A stretch of DNA of 64,000 bases from Desmodesmus armatus. Its lineage: Eukaryota; Chlorophyta; Chlorophyceae; Sphaeropleales; Scenedesmaceae. The notes beneath the pieces were generated by a model that made no database searches, had not been told where the DNA came from, and saw nothing but the letters and a program-made list of their open reading frames with translations. The stretch spans positions 108,413-172,412 of the forward strand of contig VIIQ02000192.1 of the NCBI GenBank assembly GCA_007449985.2, read 5' to 3'. Positions within the stretch are counted from its first letter, which is position 1. Each line of letters starts with the position of its first letter. Positions 55,131 to 64,000 of this stretch are shown piece after piece. Both the position numbers and the translations under genes were made by a program.

Positions 55131-55400
55131 AAGTGAGTTACTACGCCAATGGTGAAGCCACTGGCGTAACTTGAGCCTGAGAGGGACGTGCATGTCTAGC
55201 ATCCCCCCCCCCCCCACACACACACACACACACCTGCCACCGACGCACTGCTCAGTACTGAGGGATTACGTCACTGTTGCTTGCCTATCTTGTAGGACAG
55301 TCTCAGTGAGCTTGCATGTATCCAAGTACACCATCTGTCTGAACACACGCACACCTGTCCCTTCCAGCCCGAGGGCATGGACGGGGGCTCCGCCTGAACA
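55131..55400 (-). repeat. Diverged LINE 3' tail fragment
   Basis: Resembles the Dualen-like 3' UTR: GTAAGTGAGTTACTACGCC, CACTGGCGTAAC, TGTCTAGCAT and the later CAGCCCGAGGGCATGG. A run of C and CA repeats plus about 100 bp of other sequence separate its two parts. Confidence 0.65.
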
Positions 55401-55684
55401 CCCTGCCAACCACTGTTCACACAGAGGGGCAGTCCGTACAGCACCCTAACCCCAACAACATGAACACCCTCCCCTCCACAACACAAACCAGAACACCTTG
55501 ACGCTACCTGGCTGCCTGCTGTGACGCTCTTCAGCTGCAGCTCGAGTCCCCAAACACCTGATCGCCCCTTGACCTGAACAGAATGTATCATATCTGTCAA
55601 ATACTTTGCTGAGGAGGGGGCTGCATAAACTAAGGCTGGAGCTGAGTCCCGAAACACATCATCGCCCGCATATGGGACGCCGCA

Positions 55685-58600
55685 TCATCTGTCAAAGACT
55701 GCGCTGGGGAGGGGTGCTGCATCAAAGTCAAAGTTTGCTGCTGCATCCCAGTAGTGTGCCACACCCTTGTCTTCAAGCAGCTTACGCCCAGCCTCCTGCA
55801 ACAGAAAGCCGTGTAGCAAATATAACACTGAGCACAAAGTACAGCATGTGTGTGTGTGCACCCAGCCTCGTGCAAAAGAAGCTAGCAACCCAAACACAGA
55901 TGAGCACAAGTGAAGCACAGCATGTACTTTTTTTGGCCGCTTGCTTTCCAGGTATCTGGAATCACGCCAGCGGCCGCCATCTACTTGAGTGCTGCATGGT
56001 CAAGGCTGGTTGGACTCGCCCCCATGCATCCTGCACTTTTGATAAATCCTATGCTGCGTACGATGAGATGCACTACACGACATGAGTCAACCCCCAGCAG
56101 CATTGTTGGCGCCTGCAGGATCCTCAGGCCCTTCCCAACCCATCAAGTACACAACCATGTTGCACTGACGACTGTACAGTAACAGTAACAGTAAGTGTGT
56201 ACACTGCTCACCTGTGTTTCCACCTCCTCTTTGACAAAATCCTTGAAAGCATTAGACGGCACAACACCCTGAGCAGCATTCGGCAGCAGCAGCAGCAGCA
56301 GCAGCAACAGTAGCAACAGCGGCGGCAGCAGCAGTGATCGTGTGAGTGATGGCACAGCAACACCTGGGGGATATCAGCCACATGCCCATGGTGCTCAGAC
56401 GGGGCTAGAGACCCTGGACGCGATCACCCGCATCTGTCGATTGCTGTGGATACTGTCAAACACAATTTCATGCTGCGCCAAGCTTACAACTTCCAGCAAC
56501 GTGAACTGCACCGAAGGCCAGCAGCAGATACAACAAACTGGTTGGCAATTTGGCGCCTGACAGCCCTGACAAAAACCAACATGACCCCCCCCCATTGACA
56601 TTCAGGCTCCCACCCCTGCTCACCTCCCACACCAGGTGACAGCTGTTTGCCTGCTTGTCTGCAGCACCAGCTTCCTCTTCGTCTTCATCCATTGCCGCAT
56701 CCCCCGCTGCTGCTGGTGGCGCCTCTGCCCAGTTGATGCGCCTCAACATGAGCTTGTGGTAGCGCTTGAGGGCCTTGGGCACACCCTCAACAACCACTAG
56801 GCTGAAGGCGGAGGGACACACCAGCATGATGCCTGCAATTTGGGAGGGGGGGAACACAGGCAGAGTGTTCAACATGGCAAGTTGCCATACTGGATGTGCC
56901 ACCGAAGTGTGGTGAAAGGGGGTGAAGGGGCACGGCTTGATGCATCTAGATGCTTGGTGTGCCAGGGCGTCAGGGGGTGGCAATAGCAAGAGCTTGTGGT
57001 GCTGCCTGTGCGCTCAGCCCCTACCCATAACCCTGCATTCCCACACACCACCCCTACACACACACACCTGACATGTGGTTTTCTTTGGCGTTCACGTCCA
57101 CCTTGAAGCGGTGCTGCCCATGTGCCAAGCTCTCCACCCGGTACACCGCACACAACGTGCTGTTGGTGCCCACCGCGCTGCTGCTGCCCATTCCATCACC
57201 CTCAAACAGCTTCTTCAACTTCTTGTCCCGCCGCTCAGCGGGCGTCAACATGCGCGCAAGGTTGCGGTCCTCGTGCGCAGTTTGCCGCTCACTCATTTGC
57301 CGGCGGACCTGCAAACATGGAATGAGGCAAATCATGGAGAGTACAGTACAAGAAGGAAAGTCACCATGCGCGCCCAAGGTTGCGGTCATTGTGTGCCGTT
57401 TGCCACTCACTCATTCGGCGACGGACCTGCAAACATGTGTTGATTGTGGACACGACAGAAGCAACAAGGGAGGTTGAACCCATTCGAGAGTCAGCATGCG
57501 CATGCGCCCGAGGATTGCGTCTTGCTGTGCAGTTGCTGCTCGCTCATTTGGCGACTTAAGAGGCATCAGGAGCATTCCAAGAGGGAGGGTGGGAGAGACC
57601 AGCGTGCACACGTGGTTTGGGAGCAGTTTCGCGCTCACGGCAGACCTAAAGGAATGTGTGTAAATAGTTGCACACATGACAGATGCTGCAACTGAAGGTG
57701 TGAGGAGTCAGCATGTATTGAGTGACTGCAGGCTATTCCCTTCCAAACACCCCCCCCCACCCTCTGGCTCTCACCTCCTGCTCAATGGCTGTAGGGTCCA
57801 GCACTGCCTCCTCCCCCAGCACCCTCATCAGGTTGCTGATCTTGACCTTGGGCTTCGGGGGCTCAAGCAGACCCTGCCTGAGAGGGGGGTAAAGGGAAGC
57901 ACATATGGAGGGGGGGGGGCAAGTATGTGAGTTTAGGCGTCCATAACACCGTCCAGAGGGTTGAGGGTGTAGTGTTGAGGACATGCAAGCAGGTGTACAC
58001 AGCGGGGAATTGACCATCCCCAATCCTGGTGAACAAGCACTCGCTGATCTTGACCTTGGTCTTGGGGGGCTCTAGTAGACCCTGCCTGAGAGGGGAAGGG
58101 AGACACAAGGGGGGGGGGTGAGGGTTGGTTGTGATGCTATGCAAGAAAGCATCAACATGAAGGGCTCAGACCTGCCTCAACCCTGATGATCAACGCCTTG
58201 TTGAGTGTAGCATGTGTGTATGAAGCAATACCCTCTCGCCCGAAACACGTAGACACGTGTGCACACCAGCGTGAAGCTACACATTTGCCAGGACTGCTGC
58301 CAACAGAACAACCCCAACCTATACAATCTGCATCGCACCCTTCCAAAAGTGGTCCTGGCGCCGCCCCCCCCCTCCACGCCCCCCCCCCTCACCTCATGAG
58401 CTCCTGCTTCTCCTTCTCACGTGCCTGACGCCGCTGGGTGCGAAGCTTCTTCAACTCCCTGCACGCATCACAGCACAGCACAGCACAGCACAGCACAACA
58501 ACAGCGCCATTGGCAGAGTGTAACAGTGCCTTGCAGAGCACAACAGATACAACTGCGACACAGCACCTCACAGCTTGCCAACACATACCCATGCTCAACC

Positions 58601-59872
58601 GTTCCCTGCACATGTGGCAGCCCCGGACCTCACAGGGCAATTGCCACCCTTTGCGTCTGCTGCCAAGCCAACCACTCCACTGAGATTCGGCAGCACCCCC
58701 ACCAGCCTCAGCACCCCCCCCCCCCCCCCCCCGTGCTGCCAACCTCACAACCCCACCACGAACACTGCCCACCCCTGCCAGTCCAGCACACCATGACCCC
58801 GCGCAAGACAGAGCCTGTGGATTGCCGGTGACGACAGACAGTCCTTCATCACCCTCAACACACAGGCTTCTTTGCAGGGCTACAGTGTGCTGCACATGCA
58901 TCTCGTCAGCCTGACTCAGCTCAAACAGTATTCTACTACCCCCACGAGTGGGGGTGTGGTAGTCTAGCATGCTAGCCATGCACACCCATCCAGCGCCTCG
59001 TGGTTTTCCATAGCGTAGTAAATACCTACTTACTTACCCCTACCCCCAAGACCCCCGTCCCTTTGCCCCATGCCGTATCGCCTCATGCTGTGCTGTGCTG
59101 TGCTGTGTGAGACGCAAGTGTGCCAGAGTTGGCAAGGGCGTGCAGCACTGGTGGTCCTACTCCCACCCACTCTACCCTAAACCCTACCCTCAACTCCAAT
59201 GCTGTTGGGTATAGACTATGGGTGGGGTGAAGCCAGGCGGGGAGAGGGGGGCTCCAGTGGCACCGGGTGCTCCACATGCCTTGTCAGTGTGCCCAGCCAC
59301 CCAACCCCTCACAACCCCAAATCTTGACACACCGCCCCTCCCCACACCCTCACCCATCAACACCCATGCGCTAAAAACCTGACCACCCATGCACCCAAAC
59401 ACAGACACCCTGCCCACCCTCATCTATCCCCACTGCTATCCAAGTTAGAGGTTTGTGGTGAGGGTGGCGATCACTCATCAGCGGCTCTAGCGGCATACGG
59501 TGTGATCCTCCCGCCCCGCTCCCACCCCCCTCGCTAGACGCAGCCCTCCCCCGCCCCTCGCTAGAATCAGCGCAGGCCCTGCCCCCCTTCCAATACCCAC
59601 AGACGCCCCCCCCCCCCCCCCCCCCCCGGCAAAACACCGACACCATCATCCACGCAAGCGTTTGAAACCTACACCCCCCTTTTCGTGAGTTTTGAGTGGT
59701 TGTGGTGCGGGTGGCGGTCCCTCATCAGGCGGCTCCATGGCACCGGATGCTCCACATATCTCGTCGCTTCCCGACTCTCAACCGCATCTCCAGCCCATCC
59801 CCTGCCGTCCTATCACCTCCTTCCCCTTCTGCTGCTGCTGCTCGTCCTCCTGCCCACCCTCCCCTTGGCTCC

Positions 59873-59915
<43 letters not shown>

Positions 59916-62900
59916 CTGCTGGTCTGCAGGTGCTGGTGGTGTGTAGTAGCCCCCCGTCGAGCAGGGTTTGTCCCACCACTCACCTCGGGGGGTCTGCTGC
60001 AACTTCTGGCAGCTTCTTGCGCAGCTTGTCCTCCTCTGACTCCTCAACCTGTCGTGGAGACACATCAATTGAGTTAAGTTGAGGTTTCTGTTGAACTGGA
60101 AGTGGTGTGTGTGGGGAGGGGGTGGGGGGAGGGGGGCATACAAGTGCGTCCTCCTCTTCTCCTTGACACCACACACAGACACATGTGTGTGGATTGAGGG
60201 GGGGGTGTCATTGACAGAAGGGGTTCTGCTGCCACCTCTGGCAGCTTCTTGCGCAGCTTGTCCTCCTCTGACTCCTCAACCTGTCATGATGGTAACACAT
60301 CAATCGAGGCCAAACAGACAGCATGCTTACATTCAACCCACATGTACTGGCTGTACCACAACAAGGTGGGTTGGTGAAGAAGGGGGGGGGGGCATACAAC
60401 TGTCCTCCTCTGAGTCCTCAACCTGTCAAAGGACACAGCAACATGGATGTATGTGAACAGGGGGGGGGAGGGAGGGGCATACCTGTGACTATTTGACTGT
60501 GGTGCCTGCAGGCATTGCTGCGTGCATGTGGATGTTGCCATGTACGTGTGACTCTCCCCTTCCTCCCTGCCCCCCACTCCACATCTCCCCCCCCCCCCCC
60601 CCACGCTCCACAGTTACTTGCCCCCCCCCCCCCCCCGCTCACATCTCCTGCTCTTCCCCCTCAAATCTCCCTGCCCCCCCCCCCCCTCCCACTCCCCCCC
60701 CCCCCCCCCCCACACACACACATGCCACCTGTCGACTCCCAAGGGTACCAGGTTGGCCCCCGACATCTCACATCAGGCCCAAAGGAGGGTGGCGGCAGGG
60801 GTGCAGCCTCATGTCCCCCAGTTCTGGCCGCTCTGCGGGGCCTGCAGGGCCCCTGGGGGGACGCCTGAGGTGGGCGTAGGTGCTTCCTGAATTCAGCCTC
60901 CCTGCAGGGTGAGTGAGTAGTGAGTGAGTGCTTGAGTGAGTGAGTGAGTGAGTGAGGTGATGTGAGCAAGTGAGCGAGTGAGTGAGTGAGTGACTGGGGC
61001 TGCAGGGCCCTGGGGGCCGCCTAAGTTGGGCAGGTAGGTGCTTCCTGAACTCAGCCTCACCTGAAAGGGTAGGAGGGGTAACACCGGGGGTGGGAGAGGG
61101 AGGTAAATGTTCAGGGGAGGCTTGCGGGCGGGCAAGGGGGGGGGGGGGGGGATGCACAGCATTTCAGAGCAGGCCAAGTATGGCAGGCAGCCTTCCCAAG
61201 GCCTCTGGGGGGCCGCCTGAGGTGGGCAGCAGGTGCTTCCTGAACTCAGCCTCACCTGGAGTGGTGTGAGTTTTCGTGAAGTGCACATGGGGTGGGGGGG
61301 GAGTGAGAGGGGTGTGACCAAGGGGGGCCAGAACACTGCACACATTTCTGTGTGGGCGCAAACTCCACCCGCTCTGCCACTTCGCCATACCCTGCCTACA
61401 GACTTCAGGAACTGATGCCTGACTGACCCCCCCCCTCGCGTGCGACCCCCAACACCAGGAGCACCCTTGGCGTCTAGGACTGAATACAATGCACACTCAC
61501 CGTACTTCTTCTGCTTGGCCGCATGATCTCAGCCTGCCGCTGCAGACTTTCCCTCCTCAACAAACTCCAGAGCAACCTTCTTGCCAGGACCCCCCTCCAA
61601 AAAAAGGGGGCCAGAACACTGCACCACTTTCTGTGTGGGCGCAAACTCCACCCGCCTTGCTCTGCCAATTCGCCATACCCTGCCTGCAGACTGCAGGAAT
61701 GATGCCTGACGGACACCCCCCCCCCACACACACACACACCCCACACACGATCCCCGACACCAGGAGCACCCTTGGCATCTAGGACTGAATACAAGCACAC
61801 ACTCACCATACTTCTGCTTGAGCCTCATGATATCAGCCTGCCGCTGCAGGCTTCCCTCCTCAACAAATTCCAGTGCACCCTTCTTGCCACGGCCCCGCCC
61901 AGGGGCCAGGAAGGCACCTCCCCGCGCCGTGTGCCCCGGCCCGCTCCTCACAGCCATGGTTCCGTCTAGGAAGTCTTCGTCTTTAGGGCCCGGTGGGGGG
62001 GACGGCTCACGAACTGGCTCGGGACGGGGCATGTTGATCTGCAAAAGAGGATTGAGGAACGGGGGGGGGGGGGGGAGGGTGCCGTGTACAGGTAGTGGCC
62101 AGCAGCTCAATGCAACAATAGAGCCAAGAGAAGAAGAGGGAAGATCAGTGTGGATTGGGCCGCCGCACAGCCATGGTTTGCGTCTATGAAGTCTCGTCTT
62201 TGGGGCCCGGTGGGGGGACGGCTCACGCACTGGCTCGGGACGGGCATGTTGATCTGCGGGGCGTGAGGAAAAGGGAGAAGTTTTACACCAGGGGCAGTGA
62301 GGCAGTTGTATGTGTGGAGACGGGCAGTCAACATGCAACATTGCCGCCCACTAGCAACTCACCAGGCTGGTAGCAACTGGGACCCTGACGGCCAGGATCA
62401 CATTTCCCGCCTCGTCAACATCACGTCCCGACCGCAGCCCACCCTCTGGTCGCCAATACAGGTTTGCGCCCCTGTCTGCCAAACCACTCAAATTGAACCC
62501 ATGAACCCTAGCAGTGAAACCCACCGGTGACCCCTAGGTAAGCTGACCTCGACTGTAACTCACCAAGCTTGTTGCCACCGGCACCCTGACAGCCTGTATC
62601 ACATTTCCTTCATCATCAATTTCCAGCTGCATCAAAGCTGCAGCCCACCAGCCGGCCCGATCGCCAATACAGCTTTGCACCCCCTGTCCTCCAAACCACC
62701 CCAAATGAACCCACGAACCCTAGCATGAACCCCACCCGGTCCTAGGTAAGCTAACCTCGACTGGCCTAGGTAGAGGAGCTAAGCTCAACTGGCAACTCAC
62801 CAAGCTTGTTGCCACAGGCACCCTCACTGCCTGATCACGTTTCCCTCGTCGTCAATTTCACGTCCAGCTGCATCAAGCCGCAGCGGCCGCGGCCCACCAC

Positions 62901-63345
62901 CAGGCCCGGCCGCCATCACACGCCCCCCCCCCCCCCTTCTGTCCCGCTGAACCACCCAATGAACATCAACCCCCCAAACCCCGGCACTTATACCACCCAG
63001 TGAACCCCCAGGTGAGGTAACCCACCCCTCTCAAACTGGCAACTCACCAGGCTTGTTGCACCGGCACCCTGACAGCCTGTATCACATTTCCTTCATCATC
63101 AATTTCACGCCCACTGCATCAAGCCGCAGCGGCCGCGGCCCACACACCAGGCCCACCAGCCATCACAGGGCGCACCCCCGGCCCCCAGCTGCTGCTGCTG
63201 CTGCTGTGGCTGCCATAGGGGTGCCAGCACTGGCCGCATGCCTGGGAGGCCCCCTGGTAGTGCTGCTGGTAGTGCTTGCCATCATGCCCGGTGCTGTTGC
63301 TGCTGCGAGAGCAGGGACGCCTGCCAGAGACGCTTGCACACCAAC
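55685..63345 (-). CDS. PRPF3: U4/U6 snRNP protein PRP3 (spliceosome), multi-exon
   Basis: PRP3 belongs to the U4/U6 particle of the spliceosome and helps hold U4 and U6 RNA together. Exons I can place on the minus strand: 62038-61807 ([14 protein letters not shown] to [15 protein letters not shown]), a short exon from about 61255 (GEAEFRKHL), 60048 down to about 59780 ([15 protein letters not shown], then EWWD, then a Gln run), 58458-58393 ([20 protein letters not shown]), 57877-57775 ([16 protein letters not shown]), 57308-57068 ([35 protein letters not shown]), 56832-56624 ([18 protein letters not shown], then an acidic stretch), 56268-56212 and 55795-55685 ([10 protein letters not shown], stop). 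Junction phases agree for the last six. N-terminal exons at 62.8-63.3 kb ([16 protein letters not shown]) are likely, and the start may lie beyond 63.4 kb. Confidence 0.85.
57363..57560 (-). repeat. Two decayed tandem copies of the PRP3 exon start at 57308
   Basis: The acceptor and first codons ([17 protein letters not shown]) recur at about 57430-57363 as [17 protein letters not shown], and more poorly at about 57560-57490. Neither continues into the rest of the exon. Confidence 0.75.
58048..58095 (-). repeat. Partial tandem copy of the PRP3 [13 protein letters not shown] exon
   Basis: Reads [14 protein letters not shown] and then loses similarity. It keeps the acceptor, and lies about 200 bp upstream of the real exon. 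Confidence 0.75.
58925..59045 (+). repeat. LINE 3' tail fragment inside a PRP3 intron
   Basis: The reverse complement matches the Dualen-like tail phrases (GTAAGTAAGTAG, GTGTGCATGGCTAGCATGC, TAGACTACCACACCCCC), so this fragment is inserted in plus orientation. Confidence 0.65.
59230..59770 (-). repeat. Three diverged copies of a roughly 60-bp segment in PRP3 intronic DNA
   Basis: Blocks with CTCATCA(G)GCGGCTC and CACCGG(A/G)TGCTCCACAT lie near 59240-59280, 59455-59500 and 59705-59760. Whether one is coding is unclear. A run of C (about 59608-59626) lies between them. Confidence 0.5.
60225..60290 (-). repeat. Tandem copy of the PRP3 [15 protein letters not shown] exon
   Basis: Matches 60048-59990 nearly base for base through the acceptor and KKLPEVAA, then diverges before the EWWD part. 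A shorter third trace (SEEDS) lies near 60400-60425. Confidence 0.8.
60850..61257 (-). repeat. Three tandem copies of the PRP3 EAEFRKHL exon
   Basis: EAEFRKHL with an acceptor-like AG before it appears near 61255-61195, 61060-61007 and 60903-60853. Which copy is spliced in cannot be told. GAGTGAGTGAGT repeats lie between the copies. Confidence 0.8.
62357..63130 (-). repeat. Four tandem copies of a PRP3 mini-exon
   Basis: Copies begin (donor side) at about 62357, 62561, 62794 and 63043, spaced 204, 233 and 249 bp. Each has a donor-like CTCACC (GGTGAG on the gene strand) and codes variants of [15 protein letters not shown]. Only the third also reads cleanly through [16 protein letters not shown]; the others carry small losses or stops. 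A further related pair of INMP exon starts lies at 62038 and about 62252. Confidence 0.85.
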
Positions 63346-64000
63346 CTGCACCAAAGGCAGGGGAGCAACACACAGATGAGCATATGCGTGCCAGGAAGCT
63401 TGCACACCCAAACTATACACGCAGTGGAGAGGGCCAAGACAGGTGGTCAGACGGCAGGTCCTTGGGACAAGAAATAATATTTTCTGCTTTTTTGTGTCTT
63501 TGCTGCAGAACATTTTGTGAAAAGAAAAAAAGAAACACCTAAGAATGGAAAAATCCAATACTGTAGGAAAAATTTCTTTGCAAAAAATTCACCTAGTTTT
63601 CTGTGATTTTGTCCATGTGCACCACACGCGCATGGAAGGAAGCAGGACAAGCAGGTTGTGCCACCCATCAACATGTACAGTTTCAAGCATGTGCCTACGC
63701 CAGCTGCCAGCAGCAGTGCCCAAAGGGGGGGGGGGGGTCAACCGCTGCTGCACACGCTGCTACTGCTGCTGCTGCTCTGCTGTAATGACAACTGCTGCGA
63801 GGGCGGAAACACCATTGTGTACTGCCCAACCCTAGCCACCCCAGCCCGCACCCATCAGAATACCTGCCGTGGGCCACATGCAAAGCCCAAGGCTGGAGCA
63901 CCACAGACTGTAGGGCGGCTGTGAGACCACACACCACTGATGACATGGAGCCTCGTCAGCGCCCGCTGCCTGCAGTGCTCTAGTATGAGGTGCCGAAGCG
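63346..64000. other. Window end, no firm gene
   Basis: Upstream of the first placed PRP3 exon. Includes an AT-rich stretch (63475-63610) and a run of G (63726-63737). It may hold the 5' UTR or first exon of PRP3, but no start codon context is convincing. Confidence 0.4.

Overview
The window looks like nuclear DNA of a core chlorophyte green alga (Chlamydomonadales/Sphaeropleales type). It is GC-rich, its spliced genes have GT-AG introns, and its proteins are saturated with CAG/CTG-coded Gln, Ala and Ser homopolymers. Its retroelements also fit this group: a Dualen/RandI-type LINE with two endonucleases, and a Penelope-like remnant with a hammerhead ribozyme. The species cannot be fixed from the sequence alone.

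Layout. (1) 0-3.3 kb: the 3' part of a spliced ankyrin-repeat gene (+), with a pure (CTG)31 tract abutting one splice acceptor. (2) 4.1-54.5 kb: a cluster of paralogous genes with a C-terminal MYND zinc finger. All full copies share a short first exon and a phase-0 intron at the same place. Gene A (+, 4105-8958) and gene B (-, 13275-10054) are open. A third gene is split into a 3' half (14411-16725) and a 5' half (41471-44754) that overlap by a 1,577-bp direct repeat. Genes D (-, 49842-46491) and E (+, 50744-54491) are frameshifted. (3) 16.7-41.5 kb: the block lying between the two halves of that third gene. It holds a near full-length Dualen-like LINE (-), a tyrosine-recombinase/PIF1-helicase element (+) whose first ORF carries two 2A-type ribosome-skipping motifs, a 5'-truncated copy of the same LINE nested in that element, satellite-like repeats, and a Penelope-like RT tail followed by a hammerhead ribozyme. 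(4) 55.7-63.3 kb: the PRP3 (PRPF3) spliceosomal gene (-), in which many exons have decayed tandem copies beside them.

Small insertions with clean target-site duplications cut several genes: a 715-bp hAT-type MITE in the third MYND gene (8-bp TSD), a 331-bp tRNA-like SINE in gene E (9-bp TSD), a roughly 280-bp inverted-repeat MITE in the LINE, and a 609-bp element in the intergenic DNA next to gene D.

How it fits together: a family of fast-evolving MYND genes has been amplified and is being eroded by layered transposition. The two most unusual candidates are the recombinase-plus-helicase element with tandem 2A motifs, and the 24.7-kb block whose two outer ends are the 3' ends of two different retroelements, flanked by a 1.6-kb direct repeat of host gene. 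Many frame breaks are seen. Some are real decay, but single-base ones could be assembly error.
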